A stretch of DNA of 64,000 nucleotides from Eunapius fragilis (lineage: Eukaryota; Porifera; Demospongiae; Spongillida; Spongillidae), in NCBI GenBank assembly GCA_963681505.1, contig OY811979.1, positions 4,882,473 through 4,946,472 of the forward strand, given 5' to 3'. Below the pieces are notes generated by a model. It was not told the origin of the DNA and ran no database searches. It saw only the letters and a program-made list of their open reading frames with translations. The translations under genes and the position numbers were made by a program. This document shows, in pieces, positions 1-12,400 of the stretch. How positions within the stretch are numbered: position 1 is the first letter of the stretch; the number at the start of each line of letters is the position of its first letter.

Positions 1-333
1 AAGGACACTAAGTACACCCATAGGAGGGAGGACCACTGTGGAGAGATAGGTACATGTAGCTAAGGACACTAAGTACACCCATAGGAGGGAGGACCACTGT
101 GGAGAGATAGGTACATGTAGCTAAGGACACTAAGTACACCCATAGGAGGGAGGGCCACTGTGGCTCTATAGGTACATGTAGCTAAGGACACTAAGTACAC
201 CCATAGGAGGGAGGGCCACTGTGGAGAGATAGGTACATGTAGCTAAGGACACTAAGTACACCCATAGGAGGGAGGACCACTGTGGAGAGATAGGTACATG
301 TAGCTAAGGACACTAAGTACACCCATAGGAGGG

Positions 334-515
334 AGGACAACGCCCTACCCACCCCCTACCCACCCCCTGGTTTGCCACTAATTTGACTAACCCACCCCCT
401 GGTTTACTGCATGGCATACCATGTAACAGTGCAGAGGGAAGACTTTCACCCCTTATATATTTATATATTCCAAAACCCACCCCCTGTTGCAAACTTGGTG
501 GTAAATCCTGATAGG
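334..515. repeat. Insert in minisatellite, copy 1
   Basis: About 165 bp of non-satellite sequence replaces the middle (CCACTGTGGAGAG) of one 61-bp unit. It contains repeated CCCACCCCCTGG-type motifs, an AT-rich TATATATTTATATATTCC stretch and TTGCAAACTTGGTGG. The monomer resumes at GATAGGTACATGTAGC. The same insert with the same boundaries occurs at about 4133 and 4706. Confidence 0.9.
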
Positions 516-2255
516 TACATGTAGCTAAGGATGCTAAGTACACCCATAGGAGGGAGGGCCACTGTGGAGAGATAGGTACATGTAGGTAAGGACACTAAGT
601 ACACCCATAGGAGGGAGGGCCACTGTGGAGAGATAGGTACATGTAGCTAAGGACACTAAGTACACCCATAGGAGGGAGGACCACTGTGGAGAGATAGGTA
701 CATGTAGCTAAGGACACTAAGTACACCCATAGGAGGGAGGGCCACTGTGGAGAGATAGGTACATGTAGCTAAGGACACTAAGTACACCCATAGGAGGGAG
801 GACCACTGTGGAGAGATAGGTACATGTAGCTAAGGACACTAAGTACACCCATAGGAGGGAGGACCACTGTGGAGAGATAGGTACATGTAGCTAAGGACAC
901 TAAGTACACCCATAGGAGGGAGGACCACTGTGGAGAGATAGGTACATGTAGCTAAGGACACTAAGTACACCCATAGGAAGGAGGACCACTGTGGAGAGAT
1001 AGGTACATGTAGGTAAGGACACTAAGTACACCCATAGGAGGGAGGACCACTGTGGAGAGATAGGTACATGTAGCTAAGGACACTAAGTACACCCATATGA
1101 GGGAGGACCACTGTGGAGAGATAGGTACATGTAGCTAAGGACACTAAGTACACCCATAGGAGGGAGGACCACTGTGGAGAGATAGGTACATGTAGCTAAG
1201 GACACTAAGTACACCCATAGGAGGGAGGACCACTGTGGAGAGATAGGTACATGTAGCTAAGGACACTAAGTACACCCATAGGAAGGAGGACCACTGTGGA
1301 GAGATAGGTACATGTAGCTAAGGACACTAAGTACACCCATAGGAGGGAGGACCACTGTGGAGAGATAGGTACATGTAGCTAAGGACACTAAGTACACCCA
1401 TAGGAGGGAGGACCACTGTGGAGAGATAGGTACATGTAGCTAAGGACACTAAGTACACCCATAGGAGGGAGGACCACTGTGGAGAGATAGGTACATGTAG
1501 CTAAGGACACTAAGTACACCCATAGGAGGGAGGGCCACTGTGGAGAGATAGGTACATGTAGCTAAGGACACTAAGTACACCCATAGGAGGGAGGACCACT
1601 GTGGAGAGATAGGTACATGTAGCTAAGGACACTAAGTACACCCATAGGAGGGAGGACCACTGTGGAGAGATAGGTACATGTAGCTAAGGACACTAAGTAC
1701 ACCCATAGGAGGGAGGACCACTGTGGAGAGATAGGTACATGTAGCTAAGGACACTAAGTACACCCATAGGAGGGAGGACCACTGTGGAGAGATAGGTACA
1801 TGTAGCTAAGGACACTAAGTACACCCATAGGAGGGAGGACCACTGTGGAGAGATAGGTACATGTAGCTAAGGACACTAAGTACACCCATAGGAGGGAGGA
1901 CCACTGTGGAGAGATAGGTACATGTAGCTAAGGACACTAAGTACACCCATAGGAGGGAGGACCACTGTGGAGAGATAGGTACATGTAGCTAAGGACACTA
2001 AGTACACCCATAGGAGGGAGGACCACTGTGGAGAGATAGGTACATGTAGCTAAGGACACTAAGTACACCCATAGGAGGGAGGACCACTGTGGAGAGATAG
2101 GTACATGTAGCTAAGGACACTAAGTACACCCATAGGAGGGAGGACCACTGTGGAGAGATAGGTACATGTAGCTAAGGACACTAAGTACACCCATAGGAGG
2201 GAGGACCACTGTGGAGAGATAGGTACATGTAGCTAAGGACACTAAGTACACCCAT

Positions 2256-3957
2256 AGGAAGGAGGACCACTGTGGAGAGATAGGTACATGTAGGTAAGGA
2301 CACTAAGTACACCCATAGGAGGGAAGACCACTGTGGAGAGATAGGTACATGTAGCTAAGGACACTAAGTACACCCATAGGAGGGAGGACCACTGTGGAGA
2401 GATAGGTACATGTAGCTAAGGACACTAAGTACACCCATAGGAGGGAGGACCACTGTGGAGAGATAGGTACATGTAGCTAAGGACACTAAGTACACCCATA
2501 GGAGGGAGGACCACTGTGGAGAGATAGGTACATGTAGCTAAGGACACTAAGTACACCCATAGGAAGGAGGACCACTGTGGAGAGATAGGTACATGTAGGT
2601 AAGGACACTAAGTACACCCATAGGAGGGAGGACCACTGTGGAGAGATAGGTACATGTAGCTAAGGACACTAAGTACACCCATAGGAGGGAGGACCACTGT
2701 GGAGAGATAGGTACATGTAGCTAAGGACACTAAGTACACCCATAGGAGGGAGGACCACTGTGGAGAGATAGGTACATGTAGCTAAGGACACTAAGTACAC
2801 CCATAGGAGGGAGGACTACTGTGGAGAGATAGGTACATGTAGCTAAGGACACTAAGTACACCCATAGGAGGGAGGGCCACTGTGGAGAGATAGGTACATG
2901 TAGCTAAGGACACTAAGTACACCCATAGGAAGGACCACTGTGGAGAGATAGGTACATGTAGCTAAGGACACTAAGTACACCCATAGGAGGGAGGACCACT
3001 GTGGAGAGATAGGTACATGTAGCTAAGGACACTAAGTACACCCATAGGAGGGAGGACCACTGTGGAGAGATAGGTACATGTAGCTAAGGACACTAAGTAC
3101 ACCCATAGGAAGGAGGACCACTGTGGAGAGATAGGTACATGTAGGTAAGGACACTAAGTACACCCATAGGAGGGAAGACCACTGTGGAGAGATAGGTACA
3201 TGTAGCTAAGGACACTAAGTACACCCATAGGAGGGAGGACCACTGTGGAGAGATAGGTACATGTAGCTAAGGACACTAAGTACACCCATAGGAGGGAGGA
3301 CCACTGTGGAGAGATAGGTACATGTAGCTAAGGACACTAAGTACACCCATAGGAGGGAGGACCACTGTGGAGAGATAGGTACATGTAGCTAAGGACACTA
3401 AGTACACCCATAGGAAGGAGGACCACTGTGGAGAGATAGGTACATGTAGGTAAGGACACTAAGTACACCCATAGGAGGGAGGACCACTGTGGAGAGATAG
3501 GTACATGTAGCTAAGGACACTAAGTACACCCATAGGAGGGAGGACCACTGTGGAGAGATAGGTACATGTAGCTAAGGACACTAAGTACACCCATAGGAGG
3601 GAGGACCACTGTGGAGAGATAGGTACATGTAGCTAAGGACACTAAGTACACCCATAGGAGGGAGGACTACTGTGGAGAGATAGGTACATGTAGCTAAGGA
3701 CACTAAGTACACCCATAGGAGGGAGGGCCACTGTGGAGAGATAGGTACATGTAGCTAAGGACACTAAGTACACCCATAGGAAGGACCACTGTGGAGAGAT
3801 AGGTACATGTAGCTAAGGACACTAAGTACACCCATAGGAGGGAGGACCACTGTGGAGAGATAGGTACATGTAGCTAAGAACACTAAGTACACCCATAGGA
3901 GGGAGGGCCACTGTGGAGAGATAGGTACATGTAGCTAAGGACACTAAGTACACCCAT
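2256..3957. repeat. Two copies of an 851-bp higher-order repeat
   Basis: Marker variants repeat in the same order at a constant 851-bp distance: AGGAAGGAGG at 2256 and 3107, GGACTACTG at 2813 and 3664, and the short AGGAAGGACC unit about 115 bp further on in both. 851 bp equals thirteen 61-bp units plus one 58-bp unit. The order breaks down after about 3870. Confidence 0.85.
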
Positions 3958-4132
3958 AGGAAGGAGAGATAGGTACATGTAGCTAAGGACACTAAGTACA
4001 CCCATAGGAGGGAGGACCACTGTGGAGAGATAGGTACATGTAGCTAAGGACACTAACTACACCATAGGAGGGAGGGCCACTGTGGAGAGATAGGTACATG
4101 TAGCTAAGGACACTAAAAACACCCATAGAAGG

Positions 4133-4316
4133 GAGGACAATGCTGTACCCACCCCCTACCCACCCCCTGGTTTGCCACTAATTTGACTAACCCACCCCCT
4201 GGTTTACTGCATGGCATACCATGTAACAGTGCAGAGGGAAGACTTTCCCCCCTTATATATTTATATATTCCAAAACCCACCCCCTGTTGCAAACTTGGTG
4301 GTAAATCCCTGATAGG
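4133..4316. repeat. Insert in minisatellite, copy 2
   Basis: Second copy of the insert seen at 334-515, with the same entry and exit points inside a 61-bp unit and a few substitutions (for example GACAATGCTGTACCC at the left edge). Identical boundaries mean that one insertion was copied along with the array. Confidence 0.9.
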
Positions 4317-4705
4317 TACATGTAGCTAAGGACGCTAAGTACACCCATAGGAGGGAGGGCCACTGTGGAGAGATAGGTACATGTAGCTAAGAACACTAAG
4401 TACACCCATAGGAGGGAGGGCCACTGGAGAGATAGGTACATGTTGCTAAGGACACTAAGTACACCCATAGGAAGGACCACTGTGGAGAGATAGGTACATG
4501 TAGCTAAGGACACTAAGTACACCCATAGGAGGGAGGACCACTGTGGAGAGATAGGTACATGTAGCTAAGGACACTAAGTACACCCATAGGAGGGAGGGCC
4601 ACTGTGGAGAGATAGGTACATGTAGCTAAGGACACTAAGTACACCCATAGGAGGGAGGGCCACTGTGGAGAGATAGGTACATGTAGCTAAGGACACTAAC
4701 TACAC

Positions 4706-4898
4706 CCATAGGAGGGAGGACAACGCCCTACCCACCCCCTACCCACCCCCTGGTTTGCCACTAATTTGACTAACCCACCCCCTGGTTTACTGCATGGCAT
4801 ACCATGTAACAGTGCAGAGGGAAGACTTTCACCCCTTATATATTTATATATTCCAAAACCCACCCCCTGTTGCAAACTTGGTGGTAAATCCCTGATAG
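4706..4898. repeat. Insert in minisatellite, copy 3
   Basis: Third copy of the insert, about 390 bp after copy 2, again entering after GGGAGGACAACGCC and leaving at TGATAGGTACATGTAGC. Copies 1 and 3 share the GACAACGCCCTACCC left edge, which copy 2 lacks. Confidence 0.9.
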
Positions 4899-6546
4899 GT
4901 ACATGTAGCTAAGGATGCTAAGTACACTCATAGGAGGGAGGACCACTGTGGAGAGATAGGTACATGTAGCTAAGGACACTAAGTACACCCATAGGAAGGA
5001 CCACTGTGGAGAGATTGGTACATGTAGCTAAGGACACTAAGTACACCCATAGGAAGGAGGACCACTGTGGAGAGATAGGTACATGTAGCTAAGGACACTA
5101 AGTACACCCATAGGAAGGAGGACCACTGTGGAGAGATAGGTACATGTAGCTAAGGACACTAAGTACACCCATAGGAAGGAGGACCACTGTGGAGAGATAG
5201 GTACATGTAGCTAAGGACACTAAGTACACCCATAGGAAGGAGGACCACTGTGGAGAGATAGGTACATGTAGCTAAGGACACTAAGTACACCCATAGGAGG
5301 GAGGACCACTGTGGAGAGATAGGTACATGTAGCTAAGGACACTAAGTACACCCATAGGAGGGAGGACCACTGTGGAGAGATAGGTACATGTAGCTAAGGA
5401 CACTAAGTACACCCATAGGAGGGAGGACCACTGTGGAGAGATAGGTACATGTAGCTAAGGACACTAAGTACACCCATAGGAGGGAGGACCACTGTGGAGA
5501 GATAGGTACATGTAGCTAAGGACACTAAGTACACCCATAGGAAGGAGGACCACTGTGGAGAGATAGGTACATGTAGCTAAGGACACTAAGTACACCCATA
5601 GAAAGGAGGACCACTATGGAGAGATAGGTACATGTAGCTAAGGACACTAAGTACACCCATAGGAGGGAGGGCCACTGTGGAGAGATAGGTACATGTAGCT
5701 AAGGACACTAAGTACACCCATAGGAGGGAGGACCATTGTGGAGAGATAGGTACATGTAGCTAAGGACACTAAGTACACCCATAGGAGGGAGGACCACTGT
5801 GGAGAGATAGGTACATGTAGCTAAGGACACTAAGTACACCCATAAGAGGGAGGACCACTGTGGAGAGATAGGTACATGTAGCTAAGGACACTAAGTACAC
5901 CCATAGGAGGGAGGACCACTGTGGAGAGATAGGTACATGTAGCTAAGGACACTAAGTACACCCATAGGAGGGAGGACCACTGTGGAGAGATAGGTACATG
6001 TAGCTAAGGACACTAAGTACACCCATAGGAAGGAGGACCACTGTGGAGAGATAGGTACATGTAGCTAAGGACACTAAGTACACCCATAGGAGGGAGGGCC
6101 ACTGTGGAGAGATAGGTACATGTAGCTAAGGACACTAAGTACACCCATAGGAGGGAGGACCACTGTGGAGAGATAGGTACATGTAGCTAAGGACACTAAG
6201 TGCACCCATAGGAGGGAGGACCACTGTGGAGAGATAGGTACATGTAGCTAAGGACACTAAGTACACCCATAGGAGGGAGGACCACTGTGGAGAGATAGGT
6301 ACATGTAGCTAAGGACACTAAGTACACCCATAGGAGGGAGGACCACTGTGGAGAGATAGGTACATGTAGCTAAGGACACTAAGTACACCCATAGGAGGGA
6401 GGGCCACTGTGGAGAGATAGGTACATGTAGCTAAGGACACTAAGTACACCCATAGGAGGGAGGACCACTGTGGAGAGATAGGTACATGTAGCTAAGGACA
6501 CTAAGTACACCCATAGGAGGGAGGACCACTGTGGAGAGATAGGTAC

Positions 6547-7140
6547 TATGTCCACCAGCCTCCAACAGTGTAAGCTCCCTCTACTGCTCCTGCCCTTCCA
6601 TGCTAATTTCTCTCTCCTTATGTGATACATGTATGAGCAATCCTAATTGGACAGGTCACTGTTATTTTGTATCTTTTGATGACCATATATGAATGTTGAC
6701 CTATGGGTAGATTGAGATAAGCAGTGCCTGGGTTAGGAGTAGAGCTACGGTGCCGCAGGCACAAAGTATGGCGCCGAAGGCGCCTCGTTTAGTAAGGTGG
6801 CGTTCATTCACTGGTGTTTGCGGCCCAATGTTTTGTGGACACTAGATCCGTAGTCCTGAAATGATTACGACCTTGACAACCGAAGACCTTTGGAACATGA
6901 GCTCACTCAAAAACACTGATGGAAAAATTGCCATTTTAACATGGTACAAGGAAAGGAATACCTTTTTTCTATTAGTGTCGCAAACCACGAGGCACCAGTA
7001 CCTCAGCCACCAGTACCAGTCTCATCTCAGCCACCAGTACCAGTCTCATCTCAGCCACCAGTACCAGTCTTATCACAGCCACCCTGTAGCTGCACCAGAC
7101 ATTCGACATGAATCACAGTATGGCTGGGCAGAGAGGTGAC
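6547..7140. other. Unique spacer with small hairpins and a 24-bp repeat
   Basis: Non-satellite sequence upstream of the Sp-type gene. Two tiny perfect hairpins lie side by side at 6750-6762 (GTGCC-GCA-GGCAC) and 6770-6784 (GGCGCC-GAA-GGCGCC). A 92-codon open frame at 6861-7139 (+) encodes three to four imperfect copies of an SHQYQSHL-type 8-residue unit, from a 24-bp tandem repeat at about 7000-7080. No family resemblance is visible and I do not call it a gene with confidence. Confidence 0.4.
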
Positions 7141-7147
7141 GTTACTG

Positions 7148-7170
7148 TGACGTCAAACTATATAATTATA
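7148..7170 (+). promoter_or_regulatory. CRE plus TATA-like promoter of the Sp-type gene
   Basis: A perfect palindromic cAMP-response element TGACGTCA occupies 7148-7155 and is followed within 5 bp by a TATA-like CTATATAATTATA. A second CRE-like TTACGTCA lies at about 7203. The start codon of the Sp-type gene is 126 bp downstream at 7281. Position and spacing suggest a TATA promoter responsive to CREB/ATF factors. This is inferred from motifs only. Confidence 0.5.
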
Positions 7171-7280
7171 ATTATTTCTTTCGAAAATTGGTCACATTAT
7201 TATTTACGTCACGAGATACGGGTGTACGAAAAGCCTGCGCGATGATGTTTTAAGTTTTTGTTTTTTAGGTAAAAAGGACC

Positions 7281-8703
7281 ATGACATCGCTAGCAAACGG
7301 TAGCTATTATGGCGATATTTCTGCCTTTGTAAGTACACAAAGAGTGTGTTAAAAATATTAGCTTATCAAGTATACCGTTCGTTTGTTTCGTAACTTCGCG
7401 CGTATACGCATCTTTTGTTGAGGCTTTGTAGCTACAAGCCTAGATTTGTGTATCATTCAGACAGCAAATTTTAATTTTGCAGAATGGAGCGCCATCGTCG
7501 GACCAGCTGACTTATTTTGCACAAACCCCGCTGACGGACAACGGTGTTAGGCTTTCGCACGGAATGAGCGAATGGTACGTGGAGCCCTCGATCGGTTGCG
7601 TTACTTACGACCCAACCAGAGCCACTCAGAGGCTCACCCACGAGCCCCCTGTGCTTTTGAAGATTTTACCGGGCGTTCAACTCCCCGAACTGATTCCAGC
7701 GCGCGAAGTGTGTAACGGGAGGACCAGCCACATTGGTTACGCCAACAACGATTGTAGCGAAACGAACACAATACCTGGCATGACGCTAGTGCCATATAGT
7801 TACTGCGAAGGTGCCGTTTTCGGCAGCTCCCAGCTACCTCCATGTATGGTTGATTTGAACGTTAACGTGCATTCACAATTTGCTGTTCCTAAACCCGAGC
7901 CTCCTTTCTTGGCGCCGTGTGCCTGCAACGCAAACGATTCTACCTGGTGGAACGCTGGACGCACAGGATGGTCCGCTACACCGCTTCTGCAAACCAGGCA
8001 TGCCGGCGCGCATTCTTGCCCGAGCAACTTCAAAGCGCTTTCGCCGGTTGCGGGAGACCCGGTGGCTCCGCTCGTTTGCCCCACGCAAGATGGCAGCTTG
8101 CCTCTGTATTCTGGTAGCGAAGTTACGTCACAGCTTGCGCATTCGGGGGTCTGGAGTGTGCCTGCGCTACAATATTACGGCCATGCGGACCAGGGGATCC
8201 AACGTAAGCGTGTTGCTTGCACGTGTCCCAACTGTCAAAGTGGCGTTAACTTAACATCCAACACAGATGGCTCGTCAAAAAAAAAGCAACACATATGCCA
8301 CTACCCGAACTGTGGAAAGATATATGGGAAGACGTCACACTTGCGTGCGCACCTTCGCTGGCATACGGGGGAGAAACCGTACATTTGCACCTGGCTTTAT
8401 TGTGGAAAACGGTTCACCCGCTCCGATGAGTTGCAGCGGCACTTGCGAACACACACGGGCGAGAAGCGATTTGTCTGTGCAGAGTGCTCAAAACGCTTTA
8501 TGCGGAGCGACCATCTCAGCAAGCACATCAAAGCCCACCAGAAAGGCGCGAAATACATAACCAGCGAATTTAGAGTGGCCAATGGTTTACCAGACGATGA
8601 CTGCGACGAGTGCAGCGAAGATGGCTCAATGGCTTCTCCCGCTAGCGAGGCATCGTGCAATGATGACCTCTTTGTATCACTTGATGGTGGCCCATGGAAT
8701 TAA
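7281..8703 (+). CDS. Sp-family C2H2 zinc-finger transcription factor
   Basis: Two coding exons: 7281-7328, ending at GTAAGT, and 7483-8703 after a TTTTGCAG acceptor. The junction is phase 0 and gives about 422 residues. A Buttonhead-type box, CTCPNC with flanking RKR, sits near residues 258-266. Three C2H2 fingers of the canonical 81-residue Sp/KLF block follow at about 286-368, with [34 protein letters not shown] and [12 protein letters not shown]. The finger contact residues predict GC/GT-box binding in the nucleus. A Btd box with these fingers marks Sp rather than KLF proteins. The N-terminal part is Ser/Pro/Cys-rich without clear domains, and the tail is acidic ([11 protein letters not shown]). 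The start in exon 1 is preferred because the longer open frame begins inside the intron. The orthologue group (Sp5/Sp8 or Sp1-4) cannot be decided. Confidence 0.9.
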
Positions 8704-9499
8704 CGGCTTCAAACTCATTATCACCGCGCATACCATGTTATTATTTTTTTTTTTTTCCAACACTTTAATTTAGGAACACCGATTTGTCATATTATAAGAG
8801 CAGCCACATCAGTTACATTTTTCTGTTCAAGTGCTATCACTTATTCCCCCCCCCCATTCTAAATTTGCTGTATTTATCTTTTTTTTTTTGACCAACATCA
8901 TATCAATATCTAATCATATCAATATCTATGTTGTTAATTGAAGGGGTGGGGCAGTATTAATCATTTGGATGGATTGTGGTTTTACTAACCATGTTAAAAT
9001 CTTACAATTGATATGCTAAAGAAAAGTTGCGGGTGTCCACGCGGGTTCGGAGCTAACTACTTCTTTCCGCCAATGCGGTATTGTTGGAAGACCAACAATA
9101 CCGCACTTCAGAGATGTACCAAACCGTCCTAGTAGCACTGTTGTTTCTTCTTTGGCGGCATGTTTCTTTTATATGTGACCGATATATGATCTACACAACA
9201 AAGACGAGGTGCGCACGTGACTATCACATGCGTCACTGCGTTTCCATGACTTCAAACTATCTTTTTTTAACGAGCGCCACACAATGGATTATTTGTTCAG
9301 CAGGAAATAAAATGTCACAGCGTAATAGTTTGTAGCGGTCTTTGGTAGCGGCAAGCGGGAGGACCCGGTGAAGCTTCTTCCGCAACTGCCTACTGTAAGT
9401 CTGCAGTAGCATTACCGGGTAAATAAACTGCCCCCTTTGGGTTGTAAGCTGTTGGGTTGGGGTTTTATTTATATATTTATTACTTTTCTTCTTCACCAC
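8704..9499. other. Intergenic, 3' side of the Sp-type gene
   Basis: AT-rich sequence with T and C homopolymers, probably the 3' UTR of the Sp-type gene at its left end. An AATAAA lies at about 9305. A strong hairpin lies at 9074-9105 (separate entry). No coding exon was recognised. Confidence 0.5.
9074..9105. repeat. Perfect 14-bp inverted repeat
   Basis: TGCGGTATTGTTGG and its exact reverse complement are separated by AAGA. This forms a 14-bp stem with a 4-nt loop, between the Sp-type gene and the dynein relic. No gene was assigned. Confidence 0.85.
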
Positions 9500-12400
9500 G
9501 GCAGCATCGTGAACAGGCCACCCCCTCGTTGAAACTATTTTCTGAGCCGCCCTCTGCTGGTAAAGATGTCATCCCAGCCCCACTCCTGCTGAACCTATGG
9601 TACAGAGACTATGCAAAAGTGCGACTTGTCAATCCAGTTATGTTACTCACTCACCCAAATGTGATGGATCTATCAGCCTATCAGAGCACAGTGATGAAGG
9701 ATATTGAAAGTGTTCGGATGTTACTTCTGAAAAAGTACGTCATGTGTATTACTATTGAGAAGAAGGTATCAGGTCAAGCCCTTCTAGGTGGTTCCCTGAG
9801 GTGCTGAGTATATTCTACATGGTTAACAAGAAGAAGCAGATTCCATTGAATCACTTGGATGGCGTCTTCAACTGTGTGTCTCAGGACTACGTGGAGGTGT
9901 TCTGCCCTGATGTAACCAAGTGGAGTATTCCTTGGGTTTCAGCTGAATGTGGTGGTGTTGAATTCCAGCGTGGAGTTTGAACCCAACTTGCAACTATTTG
10001 AGGTAAGTACATTGATCAGATGCTCTGTGAAGTCATGTAAACGATATCTTCCAGTCAGGAGTGCTTGGTGTGTTGGACAAAATGTTAGACGCAGTTAGTT
10101 CTGTCCCCAGAGTGGAGACAAAGCTTTATTCCACTGAGGGAACTCATCCAAAACCCAATCTGAAACCAGTGATTGATCCACTGGTACTTGAAAACGCCAA
10201 AGAAAAGGTATGCATGGACAGAATCACAGATGTGCTGGCTGTTTAACCCCCATCTTCCCTCTCACTGGCTGTCACCATTCCCCAATTCCTCCCTATCTTC
10301 CTCATCCCTCCCTCCCCCTCCCTCCCTCCCTCCCTCCTCTCTACAATTGCAAGGGATGCTTGGTGCAGCCATACACACAAGGAGTACATCAAACAGTTTG
10401 ATAAGTACAAACCACTGATCAACAAAGAGGTGGAGTCTGATGTTGAGAAGTTCCTCCAGGAGGAGGGCCACACCTTCTCAGACTATGAGAAACAGGTGCT
10501 GTGGAATAAGGAAATGCTGGATGAAATGAATAAAGTGTTACTTATAATCAACTGATTTGGTGATAAGACTTGGTCTGCTGCAATGCCCCCAGCAAGTTTA
10601 TCCCCACCTCTTTTGGGTATATGTATGTGTGTGTATGTAAGGATCCAACCCAGTACAGTGTTGGAGAGTGAAGTGTGTGTGCATGTAGCCAGGAGGAGGG
10701 GTGTGTGTGAGTGTGTGTGGCTGGCAATTAACACTTCAGTGCATAGAAACCTGTCATGTAATAAACACATTTTCAGTGTTCTAGAACTGATTTTTATAGC
10801 TGGTCCTGGTACATATGATTAATGGTACTGGTACATGTGCTGTGTGTAGACCACATTTTGCACACACATCCTGCTGTTCCCACTTGCAAACTTCTGTATA
10901 GGAATGCAGTGTGTGCATGTGGTGTGCATGTGTATATTGTGTGTGGTGTGTGTGTGCATGTGTATATGTGGTGTGTGTGTGCATGTGTGTATGTATGTGT
11001 GCATATGTTAGCAAGTGTGTGATTTTGCAGTGTTCAGCCTCACCTGAAGTAGTGCTTTGAAGGGATTGCATCATTGGAGTTCTCCAAAGACCTTGATATC
11101 AGACACATGAAGAGCTCTGAAGGAGAGGTAAATGTGAAGGTGGGGATGTGATGGGGTCTAGTAGGTGGGAGTGAAGCTATGAAGGGACAAGAGGCAATAC
11201 ATGTACATAAAAGTAAATAGTCTTGGAACAGTGTGAAGGGGCTATGGTTATCCAACCTGACCAATGTGAGAGGCACCTGATGGCTTGATGGCCTGATGGG
11301 GGAGATAACTGTGGGACAAAGAGAGATGAGACAAGTGATAGGGACAATAAACATGTGTTGATGGTGAGGTGACCAGATTATAGAGACATTGGTGAGGAGT
11401 GTGATTAGATGAACACTGATACCAATTTGGTCCACTGCTCACAGGTTGTAGTCTCTTGTGTCCACCTTGAAGGCAAGGGGACAGGTGGAGAAGTGGTTGG
11501 TTGAGTGATGATAAGAAGTCTTCACAGGACATTGAAGATTCTATTAAGGTGTATGCAGCCACCAAGAGGACAGACTGGGTCATCTCTTGGCCCGGGCAAG
11601 CCGTACTGTGTGTTTCTCAGACATTTTGGACTACATATGTGCACTAGTCCATCAGGAAGGGCCCAGAGGCCCTCAAACAGTACCTGGAGCTGAACAATAC
11701 GACATAGTAAAGATGGTGAGAGGTAAGCTGAACAAACAGAACAGAACCACACTGGGAGCACTGGTCGTGCTGGATGTACATGCAAGAGATGTTCTGGCTA
11801 TCCTCGTGAAGGAAAGTGAGTCATGGGGTGTAAAGGGGGGGGGGGGGGGGGTGGAGAAGGAAGGTATCATTCAGACGTGGGGTGCTGTTTCAACCTTCAG
11901 ATGTGACTAGTGAACAGACTCCCAGTGGCTTAGTCAACTGCAGTACTACTGGGAAGAGGAAAACATGATGACAAGGATGATCAACTCCAAGTTGGCCTAT
12001 GGCTATGAATATCATGGCAATTCTGGTGTGTGCATGTGTGTGTGTATGTGTGTGTGATCTATGTGTGTGTGTATGTGTGTGTGTGATCTGTGTTGGTATC
12101 TTTGTTAATGCAGATGCTACTGTACACTATTTGGAGCACTGCATTTGCACCTGGGGGGAGCCCCTGAAGGTCCTGCTGGTACAGGAAAAACAGACAGTCA
12201 AAGATCTTGCAAAGCAGTAGCCAAACAGGTACCTAGACCTATATGTTATAGCTGCCCAATACCCTTTACAATACTTTTCACATGCACCTTCTTACCTCAT
12301 ATGCGAGTGTGATAGCTGATGTGTGCATGTGGTGTGGTCTCTGTGCATTGGGTGTGGTCTCTGTGCATTGGGTGTGGTTTCTGTACATTAGATGTATTGT

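Larger units (their letters stand above)
1..6546. repeat. 61-bp minisatellite array
   Basis: A tandem array with a 61-bp unit runs from the window edge to about 6546, roughly 100 copies, and continues off the left side. Each unit carries the landmarks GGACACTAAGTACACCCATA and GATAGGTACATGTAG. Variants are few and recurrent: AGGAAGG for AGGAGGG, a 3-bp-short unit with AGGAAGGACC, GTAGGTAAGG for GTAGCTAAGG, and GGGCC for GGACC. Their recurrence in fixed order gives a higher-order repeat at 2256-3957. The array ends at 6546 in unique sequence. Short minus-strand ORFs here encode the repeat only and are not genes. Confidence 0.97.

Noticed and set aside
313-6630. Short minus-strand ORFs in the 61-bp array
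   Set aside because: They encode the repeat unit only and differ in frame between units.
7477-7482. TTG start for the Sp-type gene
   Set aside because: The TTG lies inside the intron acceptor TTTTGCAG. A proper ATG exon at 7281 joins in phase 0.
7634-8660. Overlapping ORFs on both strands within the Sp-type gene
   Set aside because: Shadow frames of a GC-rich coding exon; the zinc-finger frame is unambiguous.
10243-11074. Open frames over TG/CA-rich dynein introns
   Set aside because: Simple-sequence translations (HTHTHT-type) within introns of the relic.
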